A stretch of 64,000 nucleotides of DNA from Peptoniphilus_B koenoeneniae (GTDB lineage: Bacteria; Bacillota; Clostridia; Tissierellales; Peptoniphilaceae): the NCBI RefSeq assembly GCF_030812875.1, contig NZ_JAUSTN010000004.1:124001-188000 (forward strand), read 5' to 3'. The notes under the pieces were generated by a model, which saw only the letters and a program-made list of their open reading frames with translations, did not search any database and had not been told where the DNA came from. Every line of letters begins with the position of its first letter. Positions within the stretch are counted from its first letter, which is position 1. A program made the position numbers and the translations under genes. Of this stretch, positions 24,954 to 34,800 are shown one piece after another.

Positions 24954-27124
24954 TAGTAATGAAAGACTGTGTCGGCTTTATATATTTCTGTCCAACTTGG
25001 TTGTTTCAATGGATTTTTAGCATCAGGAGCGTAAAGTGAGTCGTATATTTTATTTTGGAAATCTTCGTCAGTCATTCTTTCGTCGGATAAAAATTCGTAG
25101 TAGGCATACACTGGACCTGTTCCCATTATGAGCTTGTCTCCTATTTGATATACGACAAATATCTCTTGCGCCATTCCTGAGCCGACTTCCAAATATTTAC
25201 TTGGTTCGATGCCCACAGTATTTTCTACGGTCACCATAAGATCTGCGACAGTTGCCATATTTCTATCAGACTGTTCTTCTATTTCTGCAAAATATTTTGC
25301 CTTTTCATCGACGAATTTTATAAATATATTTTCCATTTCTCCGCCAATATAGAATAGTCTTTCTTGGTCTTTTGCGTCCACGATTTCATTCTTAAGTTCA
25401 GATACGCTGACCTTTCTTAAAAATTCCACCATTTCTATAAAATTATTCATATTCTTTTCGTTGGCTTCTGTGAGAAGTTCTCTATCTTTTAAATTTTCCT
25501 TCATGTAGTTCATCGCCCAGATCATTCTATCATAGAGATGTACTCGCGGTTCCACATATGACTGAGGAATTTCCTTTTCCTCTCCGCCGCCACCCATCTC
25601 TGCTGCAGCTTGTTTACCGTAGAGAATGGTATCGTGCTTTAGTTGTGCCCAGGAGCCAAGTTGTGTATTTAGATCTTTAAATGCCCAGGCTTTTGACTTC
25701 ATAAATTCTGGGAAACTTTCTGGTATTTCTTCTTCGTAGGATTTTAACATCCAAAGCCATGAACGGTAGATGTTCTTTCTTCCTTCAGTTTCGTCATCGA
25801 GCACCTTTGCCATTTCCTTAGTTTCTTTGTACCTGTTTTCAAATTCATCCCATTTTTTATTCTGTTCATTAGATAGTACCATTTCTTCTGCAACTTTACT
25901 TTCCATGACACCCATGATATCTAAACCAGAATATATCGGTCTTTTAGAAGGTCTGATGGTATCTAACAAGTTTTGTGCCCACACATTGTCAAGCACAGCC
26001 CTTTGTGGCATAAATCTAAATGAAGTATCTTCGTAGTACTGTATCTTTGGTTTTGGAAGCTCTTCCAAAGTCTTGTGCACTTTTTTTAGATTCTTTTCGT
26101 TTGCAAGTTCATCTAGATCTGTATCTTTATCGAAGTGGTTGAAGTAGACTTGACCCATTAGGTATGGATCCACATCTTCAGAATTTTCTACAAGGAAGTT
26201 CACAGAATCATTGACATCTTCCCACTTTCTGAAAGATTCTTCATCACCTATTAGATTCTTCGCCATCATAAGTCCTTGGATAATATTTTCGTCGATTGGT
26301 TTTCCCTCATCGTCGTAGAAGATCATCGCTTCTTGTGAGAATAGCATGGCACCTCGGAAATATTTTTTAAGTTCTTCTGAACGGGTGTAGTGTCCACGAG
26401 GTTTAAATTGTGAATAGTCCACCGCTTTTGCCACCAAGTTGGAGTCCGCCTTTGACATGGCTTCGATATTTTTATATTCTTTTTCTACCAAGTCCATAAC
26501 TTCCTCCGGAAGTGGTTCGCTGTATTCACCGCCAAAAAGTTTCAAAGCTAGTAGGAAGTAGGCAGTGTTCTTCTTTGCAAGTTCCTTAATCGCAGGATCC
26601 CTTGCATCATTATAGTCTTCTAGGGATCTCTTCGCCATGGCATCACTTACTTCTATAAGTCTTGGTAGGAATTTTTCTACTTCAAGTTCACGAAGAAGTC
26701 CGTCGTAGGAAACGTGGAAGAGATGAAGCAAGCTGTCAGCAGTTACAAAGTTAGGTAAAAATCCATATTCATTTCCTTCGTAAGCTTCAAAAGGTTGCTC
26801 ATAGGCTCTGCTACCATCTACAAAAAACTTATTTTCAACTAGGGCTTTTGTTTGCTCGTCGTTGAATTTGAAATACTCATTTATGTAGTCGTTAACATTA
26901 GAGATATTTGAAAGATCTTCAGCTACACTATATTTCGGCACAGCCGCCTCGACACTCGTCTCTTCAAACTTAGGGAATATTACTTCCCTCTTTAAATCTG
27001 CAATTGGATTTGTAAATGGAACTTTTTCTTTTGCATCATTTCCATCTGCACCCTTTGGACCACATGATATCAGCATAATCGCTGCAAGCCCAATGACAAA
27101 ACATTTCTTCAAATTGTTTTTCAT
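24953..27124 (-). CDS. DUF3160 lipoprotein
   Basis: A 723-aa protein with a lipoprotein signal peptide (MKNNLKK, hydrophobic core, lipobox LISC with Cys at about residue 21) and a negatively charged, helix-rich mature part. It matches the DUF3160 family, large surface lipoproteins of anaerobic Firmicutes and Thermotogae with no known function. Regions FVTADSLLHLFHVSYDGLL (about 127-145) and the C-terminal GSGMAQEIFVVYQIGDKL are typical conserved blocks. It overlaps the upstream gene by 4 bases (ATGA), so translation is coupled. Confidence 0.8.
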   Translation of the reverse strand: MKNNLKKCFVIGLAAIMLISCGPKGADGNDAKEKVPFTNPIADLKREVIFPKFEETSVEAAVPKYSVAEDLSNISNVNDYINEYFKFNDEQTKALVENKFFVDGSRAYEQPFEAYEGNEYGFLPNFVTADSLLHLFHVSYDGLLRELEVEKFLPRLIEVSDAMAKRSLEDYNDARDPAIKELAKKNTAYFLLALKLFGGEYSEPLPEEVMDLVEKEYKNIEAMSKADSNLVAKAVDYSQFKPRGHYTRSEELKKYFRGAMLFSQEAMIFYDDEGKPIDENIIQGLMMAKNLIGDEESFRKWEDVNDSVNFLVENSEDVDPYLMGQVYFNHFDKDTDLDELANEKNLKKVHKTLEELPKPKIQYYEDTSFRFMPQRAVLDNVWAQNLLDTIRPSKRPIYSGLDIMGVMESKVAEEMVLSNEQNKKWDEFENRYKETKEMAKVLDDETEGRKNIYRSWLWMLKSYEEEIPESFPEFMKSKAWAFKDLNTQLGSWAQLKHDTILYGKQAAAEMGGGGEEKEIPQSYVEPRVHLYDRMIWAMNYMKENLKDRELLTEANEKNMNNFIEMVEFLRKVSVSELKNEIVDAKDQERLFYIGGEMENIFIKFVDEKAKYFAEIEEQSDRNMATVADLMVTVENTVGIEPSKYLEVGSGMAQEIFVVYQIGDKLIMGTGPVYAYYEFLSDERMTDEDFQNKIYDSLYAPDAKNPLKQPSWTEIYKADTVFHY

Positions 27125-27759
27125 TTTAAAATTATCTCCTCTCCATTAATTTTTAAATCGAAAATTCTATCTTTGTAAATAATCTTTCCATCATCTGAAA
27201 ACTTAGGTTTTTCTTCAAGAGTTTCACTGACATAGTCCCTATCCAAATGAAAATTCTTGTAGTGGTACGCCGCTATGAAGTAGGTGTTATCCTTTATTTC
27301 TATGGAAACTACTTCATCTCTCCCATCCTCGTCAATGTCATAGAGAATAAAATCATCCATGGGAAGTGCAAGCCGCGATGCACGAAACTTCGGCTTTAGC
27401 TTTCCATCTACAATATTGTAGAGAAATACTCTCTTCGCCATGACCTTATGATGTGGAGATTTCTTATAAACACCGAGGGCAAGCTCCTTTTCTCCATCGC
27501 CTTCCACATCTCCTGCTTCAAATTTCCAAATATTTAGAGGGTTCTTGCCTTTAAAATCCTTTAGATACAATTCTCCATTCCTTTCAATTTCAATGCGATT
27601 TGAATAGGAAGAAAATATCTTTCTATATAGGACTACCTTCACCTCACCAGACTTGGTCTTTATATCTTTCTCTTCAGTTTTAATGTGTATATTAGAAATT
27701 CCAAATACAATTAGCAAAATAAATAAAGCTATAAGGATAAGTTTCTTTTTCAAATCCAT
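27121..27759 (-). CDS. Membrane-anchored/exported hypothetical protein with FG-GAP/VCBS-like repeats
   Basis: A 212-aa protein with an N-terminal hydrophobic segment (about 6-24) acting as a signal anchor. The outer part has two D-x-D-x-D/E-x-E motifs typical of FG-GAP-like calcium loops (EGDGEKELALGV at about 92-103 and DIDEDGRDEVVSI at about 139-151). In such proteins these repeats form small beta-propeller blades. First gene of the operon with the DUF3160 lipoprotein, with which it probably acts at the cell surface. Function unknown. Confidence 0.7.
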   Translation of the reverse strand: MDLKKKLILIALFILLIVFGISNIHIKTEEKDIKTKSGEVKVVLYRKIFSSYSNRIEIERNGELYLKDFKGKNPLNIWKFEAGDVEGDGEKELALGVYKKSPHHKVMAKRVFLYNIVDGKLKPKFRASRLALPMDDFILYDIDEDGRDEVVSIEIKDNTYFIAAYHYKNFHLDRDYVSETLEEKPKFSDDGKIIYKDRIFDLKINGEEIILK

Positions 27760-27869
27760 CTCCCCTCATTATTATTTTACTATATTATTAAATAAAAGTG
27801 ACATATGATTTTAAATAAACGAATAAATTGCAAACAAAAACATAGATTGCTCTGTGCCTTTATAAATTT

Positions 27870-28198
27870 TTATTTAGTTTTCTTTTGTGAAAATAACTTA
27901 GCCGTAAATGTTTCCTTGTCAAACTCCACCTTATACCCTAGTGCCTCAGCAATATTTCTAAGTGGGATATACGTAGTAGAAGTCTCTCCATGAATCTTAG
28001 CGGCAATATTCATATCCACAACCTTTCCATTGACCCACATCGCCTTTTTATCTACCGGCACCAATATGTGGGACTTACCATGTTCAATTCCAATCATTCT
28101 CAAATGGTCATACCAGATCACCTTGGCGCCGATTCTCTCGGTGAAATCGTCTAAGGCAACCGAAGTGCTATCATCGATAGTATTCTATTTCTTTTCAT
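27870..28198 (-). pseudogene. Fragment of a copper-amine-oxidase-N (stalk domain) protein
   Basis: The minus-strand frame 27870-28121 encodes about 83 residues with the stalk-domain signature YIPLRNIAEALGYKVEF, and the same frame is open further upstream through VALDDFTERIGAKV before a stop. A good start (GGAGG, ATG at 28198) begins a different frame that stops after 15 codons. So an original gene lost its signal-peptide junction by an indel or deletion. Related domains form the C-termini of the giant proteins at 31898 and 52017. Confidence 0.75.
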
Positions 28199-28315
28199 TA
28201 ATACCTCCGTTTAGAATAGATTACCAATTCATCCTCCATATGCCAAATTTTTGCGATTTTTCTTTATATTTGAAGCTTTTATTAATACAATTATCATATA
28301 CAGAAAGGAGCAGGC

Positions 28316-28444
28316 ATGAACGTAAATTTAAATGAACTAAAAAATATATTAAACGAAGTTGAAGTTTACCTATCTGAAAAAGAACGAAGATTATATGATA
28401 GGTTAAAAGCTGATATGGTTTTGAAACTGGAAGATGAAAAATGA
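28316..28444 (+). CDS. Small 42-aa helical protein
   Basis: A short plus-strand gene: GAAAGGAG lies 5 bases before the ATG at 28316, and 42 codons follow. They encode a hydrophilic, strongly helical and charged protein (NELKNILNEVEVYLSEKERR, then a YDRLKADMVLKLEDEK tail). The hydrophobic heptad pattern suggests a coiled coil or small helical hairpin. It is oriented away from the decayed stalk-domain gene and a terminator follows at 28580. No family recognised; conservation would decide whether it is real. Confidence 0.45.
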   Translation: MNVNLNELKNILNEVEVYLSEKERRLYDRLKADMVLKLEDEK

Positions 28445-28579
28445 AAAATAGGAATTGATAAAAGTAGCTGTAAAAATGAAAAATAATGTGTAAGATGTTG
28501 ATGTTTAAGCTGTTCTCGAGGAGAAAAATTGCTTTAAATTGTTGTTCCCGGAGATATTCTTTTCCTGACTAGCATTAAA

Positions 28580-28625
28580 AAACTTACTTAGCTTATTTGT
28601 TTAAACTAAGTAAGTTTTTTTCGTT
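28580..28625. terminator. Bidirectional terminator between the small helical protein and the DUF4428 gene
   Basis: AAACTTACTTAG and CTAAGTAAGTTTTTTT form a perfect 10-12 bp stem with a T-run on the plus strand and A-rich flank on the other. Confidence 0.8.
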
Positions 28626-28653
28626 TCAATCTCAAAACTCAAAGAGTTCGGAT

Positions 28654-29460
28654 TTATAACCAATCCGTTGTGGATTCGAAGGCTGGTTCCTTTTTCTGAC
28701 CGGTGAGCAGCTCCACTACTTTGTTTCCAACATTGACCATTTTGTCGAATTGCTCTATGTTAAAATCAGTCATTGTAGTCGAGCCCTTTGGACCATATCC
28801 GCCTGGTGAACTTGACAGGGCGAAATTGGAACGATGGAGAAAGTCATTGCCATTTAGTTGTTTCTCTCTCCAAACGTAAAATCCGGTTGCCTTTTCTAAA
28901 ATTGACGGTGTCTTATAGCCGTCCGCATCATCCCCGCCATCTATGGCAAGCTGATGCAGTCTGAATTCAATCTCATTTATATAGGGATTATTCAATCTCA
29001 CAGAGAGCAGAAAATGATATTTGTATGAGTAATGTGGCGGATTGTATGGCTTTTTCTCTCCGTCTATATTCTTTTTAATTTCCTTCTTGTTCTCCTCAAC
29101 GGTTAGCGTAGCGTCTACTATCTCATCAAGTGAAAAGACATCTGCATCTTCTTTCTTCGTTCCGCTTTCGATTAAAACGAATTTTCCTTGGTCGTGATTG
29201 ATTAAAAGCAGGTCCTTTCCATCTAGTTGAACGCTATCGTCCGCTTGGAATATAGCGACTTCTTCCCTCGTCGATTCGCGCCATGCGATGTGGTCGCGTA
29301 TCTCTTTTTCAGTATGAACCTTGTTTTCGTGATCAAAGAATGGGGAAAGCTTCTTTTGGCAGTTACCACAGACGAAGTCATCGTTCTCAAGCTTTAGCCT
29401 CGAGAGAAGCCCTGCCTTTTCACCGCATATTACACATATTTTTTTACTGAAAAGTCCCAT
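28654..29460 (-). CDS. DUF4428 zinc-ribbon protein
   Basis: A 268-aa soluble protein opening with MGLFSKKICVICGEKAG and CGNCQKK: two CxxC pairs (about residues 9-12 and 31-34) forming a DUF4428 zinc ribbon. A second, beta-rich domain (about 60-220) resembles those found after DUF4428 in proteins of uncharacterised Firmicutes. Such genes often sit next to SPFH/zinc-ribbon genes, as here: an SPFH remnant at 30202-30285 and an intact pair at 36181-38942. GGAGGTAGC precedes the ATG. No enzymatic motif seen. Confidence 0.75.
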   Translation of the reverse strand: MGLFSKKICVICGEKAGLLSRLKLENDDFVCGNCQKKLSPFFDHENKVHTEKEIRDHIAWRESTREEVAIFQADDSVQLDGKDLLLINHDQGKFVLIESGTKKEDADVFSLDEIVDATLTVEENKKEIKKNIDGEKKPYNPPHYSYKYHFLLSVRLNNPYINEIEFRLHQLAIDGGDDADGYKTPSILEKATGFYVWREKQLNGNDFLHRSNFALSSSPGGYGPKGSTTMTDFNIEQFDKMVNVGNKVVELLTGQKKEPAFESTTDWL

Positions 29461-29542
29461 GTCTGCTACCTCCTTAAAACATTTCTATTTTTGACGATTC
29501 ATCTTAGACAAAATAAAGGCGACTAAGATAATTGTTGACTGT

Positions 29543-30115
29543 CTATTTATTGATTTTGTACTCTATAGAGTTCAGCATGTCGCTTACGCCATCTTTGTCG
29601 ATAAGCCCGACAACAGTAATGTATACAGGAGTCCCGTCCACAACGCCGTAATATTCGTTTGCATCAGCTCCATTTCTTGTTAAATCGAATTTGACATAAT
29701 CCACCTCTCCAAGTTTCACGCTCGTCTTGTTGTCAAATGTGCCTAGAACACCTGCTGCCTTTTCCTCACTTGCCTTTGCGTCAAGATCGGCATTAAGTTT
29801 GTCCATGGTGTAATTCGCTGTTCCTTCCTTATATCCCTTGAGAGTAAAGCCCACCAAAGAATTGATCGCCCCGTCCGGATCAACTGCGTCAATTTGTATA
29901 TACTCGGTGTTGTTATCATCCTGCTTGTCCTTTGGGAAAATCATGATCTGTTCATAACCTTCCTGTGGCTTTGCCACATAGCCATCTGTAGGGGTTACGC
30001 TGATTACCTTGTTCGTGGATTGAACAGCAGTGCTCTTTTCCTTGCTTCCACAGGCTGTCATACCCATGGATAATATCAAGCACATAGCAATGGTCAATAA
30101 TATCTTCTTTTTCAT
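29543..30115 (-). CDS. Lipoprotein, hypothetical
   Basis: A 190-aa protein with a lipoprotein signal (MKKKILLTIAMCLILSMG, lipobox MTAC at about residue 22). The mature domain is a compact alpha/beta fold resembling PsbP/LpqN-like lipoproteins (alternating strands, a KLGEVDYVKFDLTR centre and VYITVVGL near the end). That resemblance is by general character only. GGAGGTAG precedes the ATG. It lies between the DUF4428 gene and the SPFH fragment. Function unknown. Confidence 0.65.
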   Translation of the reverse strand: MKKKILLTIAMCLILSMGMTACGSKEKSTAVQSTNKVISVTPTDGYVAKPQEGYEQIMIFPKDKQDDNNTEYIQIDAVDPDGAINSLVGFTLKGYKEGTANYTMDKLNADLDAKASEEKAAGVLGTFDNKTSVKLGEVDYVKFDLTRNGADANEYYGVVDGTPVYITVVGLIDKDGVSDMLNSIEYKINK

Positions 30116-30201
30116 TTTAATCGTTCTACCTCCTTAAATTTTTATATCTGTATTAACTTTTCCGCAGGATCTATGTTTTTACTTTGTTGTGGCTACTGAG
30201 A

Positions 30202-30285
30202 CTAACCACTGAAATTCGGCTGATAGGCATCGTCGACTGCCTTTGTAAGCTCTTGAGCAAAGCCGAACTGATCGCCCTGTATTAA
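30202..30285 (-). pseudogene. Fragment of an SPFH/YdjI-like gene
   Basis: About 26 codons read IQGDQFGFAQELTKAVDDAY on the minus strand and end at a stop (30202). They match IQADQIGFAKSLSSAVEEGY in the intact SPFH protein at 37719-38942 (about residues 235-254). Nothing else of that gene is left, so this is a relic. Confidence 0.75.
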
Positions 30286-31752
30286 TCAACCCTTGCCCAT
30301 TATGGACATGATTCTCTCAAACATCATTGGTGAATAGGTTTCTTTGTTAAATAAACTATTCCAATCGAGGATCTCTTCTCCATCTTTTACTTCATCTGGT
30401 AGAATCAAACTGCCGTCCTTTAGACTGATTGAAGGGGAGAACTCGAAAGAATCATCTCTATACCTGATGGTGATCTTGCCATTTGGAGCGATGTCACTTA
30501 TATTTTGCATGACAAATGTGATGCCACTACTAGAAATGTCGTCTAGGTATAGATTTTCAACCTCTTTTAATTTTCCATCCTTAGAAAGTTCCAATTCCTT
30601 TAGAGAGACTGAAGCATTTTTGTACTTAGGAATTACTAGGTAACATTCCTCTCCATTTAGGTATTGTCTGTCGCCGACTTCGCCATCTTTCATTGAAATG
30701 ACCATGTTTGGATCTTCGTAATTAGAAAAAATACTTGTCCAAGCACATAGCTTTGCAAGAGGTTCTTTCAAGGTATTCTCATCGTAACAAGAGCCGAGAT
30801 AGATTACAAATGCCTTGCACTTTTCGTTATTTAGATCTATGCCGAGCCTTCTCGCCATTCTTAGATATTCATCTGAAATCTCACTTTTATCGAATCTATC
30901 TATCTTTAGTTTTAGAAGTGCTGGCAGCTGTCCCGTGTCCACGTTTAAAGATTGAGTAAAGGCAAGTGTAGGTGTGCCCACTTCGTCTATAAAAATTTGG
31001 CGATTTTTGTAATCGTAATTATCCCATAGATCGTTTAGAATCTTTCCGGTGAAATTGGAAGGATTATAGACGTAGGAAGAATCAGTTACATCTCTATAGT
31101 AGAGTTTCGTATCCATGGATTGTTCCTCACTCACACTATTTTCAATCACCCCGAGGATCTCTTCCTTCTCTATGCCTATGCTCTTCATAATCTCTTCGTC
31201 ATTTATAAATTTTCCATCTGGAAGAGAGAAGTTAAACACTTTGTAACTTGGAAACTCGCTCTCCCAAATATTTGAAACTTCGACCATGACACTTAGCACA
31301 TGCTCATCTTGATAAACGGAAAAAGAGGAGTAAATTCCAATATCGCAACCTACCATATCCTTTTTATAAGTAGTATATAGATCCTTTATATCTTTTACCA
31401 AGCCATCAATCTCATCGTTTGCCGCTTTGGCGTCCTTTGAATCCAAAAGAATCCTAGGCACATGGATGCCAAAATCATCCCTCTTTGCAAAATCTATGTA
31501 TTTTTCATCTACAAAGTCCTTCCAAACTTCTCTGTCCTCAACGTAGGAAGACATTGAACCGATCACCGCTCCGTCAACAGGCTTTAAATTTTCCTTAACT
31601 TTAGAAGTCTCCTTAGAATTTTCCACCGCAGAATTTGCATTTGTATTTGTATTTTTATTTTCTAGCTTCGGCGAACTGTTACCATTTTTGCAACCAGCAA
31701 GGAGAGCCATCGCCACCATAAAAATAATTAAAAATTTAAAATTTCTTTTCAT
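30286..31752 (-). CDS. Lipoprotein, hypothetical (DUF3298-like extracellular domain)
   Basis: A 488-aa lipoprotein. The ATG at 31752 is preferred (GAGGGATA 5 bases upstream); a GTG 12 bases earlier is in frame but badly spaced. Signal: MKRNFKFLIIF, core, lipobox LAGC at about residue 20. A low-complexity Asn/Lys/Ser spacer leads to a mature alpha/beta region with the F-x-L-PDG-KFINDEEI pattern seen in DUF3298-type surface lipoproteins (about 165-260). The C-terminal half has no recognised motif. Probably a surface-attached sensory or binding protein. Confidence 0.6.
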   Translation of the reverse strand: MKRNFKFLIIFMVAMALLAGCKNGNSSPKLENKNTNTNANSAVENSKETSKVKENLKPVDGAVIGSMSSYVEDREVWKDFVDEKYIDFAKRDDFGIHVPRILLDSKDAKAANDEIDGLVKDIKDLYTTYKKDMVGCDIGIYSSFSVYQDEHVLSVMVEVSNIWESEFPSYKVFNFSLPDGKFINDEEIMKSIGIEKEEILGVIENSVSEEQSMDTKLYYRDVTDSSYVYNPSNFTGKILNDLWDNYDYKNRQIFIDEVGTPTLAFTQSLNVDTGQLPALLKLKIDRFDKSEISDEYLRMARRLGIDLNNEKCKAFVIYLGSCYDENTLKEPLAKLCAWTSIFSNYEDPNMVISMKDGEVGDRQYLNGEECYLVIPKYKNASVSLKELELSKDGKLKEVENLYLDDISSSGITFVMQNISDIAPNGKITIRYRDDSFEFSPSISLKDGSLILPDEVKDGEEILDWNSLFNKETYSPMMFERIMSIMGKG

Positions 31753-31834
31753 AATATCCCTCACATTTCCGCTTAACTATGTTATAGTATAGACTTAAAA
31801 TCTACGCTTAAACTTTGTCCAAGCTTATGTAAAT

Positions 31835-31865
31835 AAAAACGGTCTATATGACTAAACCGTTTTTA
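31835..31865 (-). terminator. Terminator of the giant LRR protein gene
   Basis: AAAACGGTTTAG and CTAAACCGTTTTT-like arms (plus strand AAAAACGGT...ACCGTTTTT) flank a 12-base loop; it lies 33 bases past the stop at 31898. Confidence 0.75.
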
Positions 31866-31897
31866 CTTTTCTTATTTAGTCTTAAAGGGTGAATCTT

Positions 31898-34800
31898 TTA
31901 TTTTACTATGATTGATCTGTAGATTGTTACCATCTTAGATTTGCTATTCCAGATTATATCCTTGCCGTCACGAAGTCCAAGTGCTCTTGCAATATTTGCA
32001 ATTGTAAGCATGGTTCTGTTATTTTTGATTTCTGGTTTTACATCGCTTGTGTAGACTGTGCCATTTAAGATTATCTTATTTGTGTCTACTGGGATTTCTA
32101 CTCTTGTGCTGCTATTTCTTAGCACTACTGTTTTAGTGCTTCTATTCCATTCTACGTCAAATCCTAAGGCTTCTGCTACAGATCTTAATGGTAACATGGT
32201 TCTGCCATCTCTTATATATGGTGCCACGTCCATCTTAATCTTTGAATCTACTCCGTTTATTTCTCTATCGATTGTACTTATTCCAATTGTAAGTTCTATT
32301 TTCCAGTCCATTTCCATTTTGGTTACTTTATTTTCTTCTTTTGGTTTAGGTGCTTCATAGTTGTAGTACCATCCTGGATATACTATCCATGGATAAGGTG
32401 TATATGGAGTAGGTGGAACAGGTGGAGTCGGAGGAACACTTCCTATATCTTTCCATACTGCTTTGATAATTTTATCTCCATTTAATACTATGTTATCGCC
32501 AACATTCTTTTCTGTTCCATCTACTTGCCATGCTTTGAATTCTTTGCCTGCTGGTGGTGTAAACGTGCAGGCTGGTAGGGTGAATGATTCGCCTTTATTC
32601 TTAGTTACATCTGCCATTGTTCCATTTCCACCGTTTTTGTCGAAAGTTATTGTAACTGGTGTGCCTATTGGTGGAGTTCCTACTGCTTTAAATTTAACAA
32701 CGACTGTTTTATCTCCGTCCATTGTAACGTTTAAAACATTGCTCATAACTCCTGTCTCTGTGTCGTTAACTGTTACTTCGTCTAATTCATAGCCAGGATC
32801 TGGGGCAAATGTTAAAGTAACTGTTTCACCTGCATTTTTTGTTTCATTTGTTGGGCTTACACTTCCGTGTCCGCCATTTACACTTGCTGTTAATGTATAT
32901 TGTGTTGGTGGTGGTGTTTTCTTTGTCCACTTAGCATAAAGCCTTATATTTGCATTTACTGCTTGTGAGAAATCAAATTTAGTTGTGCATTCAGCTTCTT
33001 TATACCAACCAACAAAATCGTAGTTAGCATCTGTTGGATCAGCTGGTGCTGTTGCTACTGTTCCTTTGTTTACAGTTATTGGGCTTGGTGCTGTGCCATG
33101 ACCGTTTGCATCAAATGTTATTGTAACTGTTTCTACTGCTGGTGGTGTTTTCTTTGTCCACTTAGCGTAAAGCCTTATATTTTCATTTACTGCTTGAGGG
33201 AAATCAAATTTGTTTGTGCATCCAGCTTCTTTATACCAACCACCGAAATCATTTTCTGTATCTGTTGGGTCTGCTGGTGCTGTTGCTACTGTTCCTTTGT
33301 TTACAGTTATTGGTGATGGTGCTGTGCCGTGACCGTTTGCATCAAATGTTATTGTAACTGTTTCTACTACTGGTGGTGTTTTTGCTGTCCACTTAGCAAA
33401 TAGTGTTATATCTCCATTAACAGGTTTTGTAAAATCAAATTTGTTTGTGCATCCAGCTTCTGTGTACCAACCACCGAAGTCATTTTCTGTATCTGTTGGG
33501 TCAGTTGGTGCTGTTGCTACTGTTCCTTTGTTTACAGTTATTGGGCTTGGTGCTGTGCCGTGACCATTTTCGTTAAATGTTATTGTTACTGTTTCTGTTG
33601 GTGGTGTTTTTGCTGTCCACTTAGCATAAAGTGTTATACTAGCATTTACTGCTTGTGTAAAATCAAATTTGTTTGTGCATCCAGCTTCTTTATACCAACC
33701 ACCGAAATCGTGATTAGCATCTGTTGGGTCAGCTGGTGCTGTTGCTACTGTTCCTTTGTTTACAGTTATTGGGCTTGGTGCTGTGCCGTGACCATTTTCG
33801 TTAAATGTTATTGTTACTGTTTCTGGTGCTGGTGGTGTTTTTGCTGTCCACTTAGCAAATAGTGTTATATCTCCATTAACAGGTTTAGTGAAATCAAATT
33901 TGTTTGTGCATCCAGCTTCTTTATACCAACCGCCGAAATCATAGTCAGTATCTGTTGGAGCTGCTGGTGCTGTTGCTTGCTCGCCTTTGTTTACAGTTAA
34001 TGGACTTGGTGCTGTGCCGTGTCCATTTGCATTAAAGGTTATTGTTACTGTTTCTGGTGCTGGTGGTGTTTTCTTTGTCCACTTTGCATAAAGTGTTATA
34101 TTATCATTTACTGCTTTAGTGAAATCAAATTTGTTTGTGCATGCCTCTTCTGTGTACCAACCATCGAAATCGTATTCAGTATCTGTTGGATCACTAGGTT
34201 TTTCTACTTTACTACCCTTATCTATTGTTTTTACAATTGTAGCTGGGTCTCCGCCGTGACCGTTTTTATTAAATGTTACTGTAACAACATCTCCATATTT
34301 AACATTTAATGTAACACGTAGTGTAGATAAGCTAGGCTTTACATTGTATTCATAAGTCACAGTTGTTGGCTTATCATCGTTTAATTTCAAAGTATTGTCT
34401 GTTACAGCTCCCCCTACCCATTTCCTTGAATTACTTGGGTCAAAGTTACCAGGTAGTGAATTAAGATCAAATAATAAAGTACTTTTATCTACTACTATAC
34501 CGTATACTTGATCATAGCCTTCAAGTTTTGTGACAGCTGCGTTATTCGTCAAGTCTAAGGATGTTAATTGGTTATCGTTACAATTAATTCTATCTAATTT
34601 TGTATTCTGACTTAAGTCTAAAGTAGTCAATTGGTTATTGTTACAGTAAAGAGTTTCTAAGTTTTTGTTCTCACTTAAGTCTAAAGTGGTCAATTCGTTA
34701 TAGGAACAATAAAGTCTTTCTAATTCTGTGTTATTCTTCAAGTCTAATGCTGCCAATTGGTTTCGGCCACAGACAAGAGTTTTTAAGTTTTTGTTATTTT

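Noticed and set aside
33098..33862. Plus-strand open frames opposite the InlB repeat array
   Set aside because: Repetitive Cys/Trp-rich shadows of the real minus-strand repeats, with no ribosome sites.
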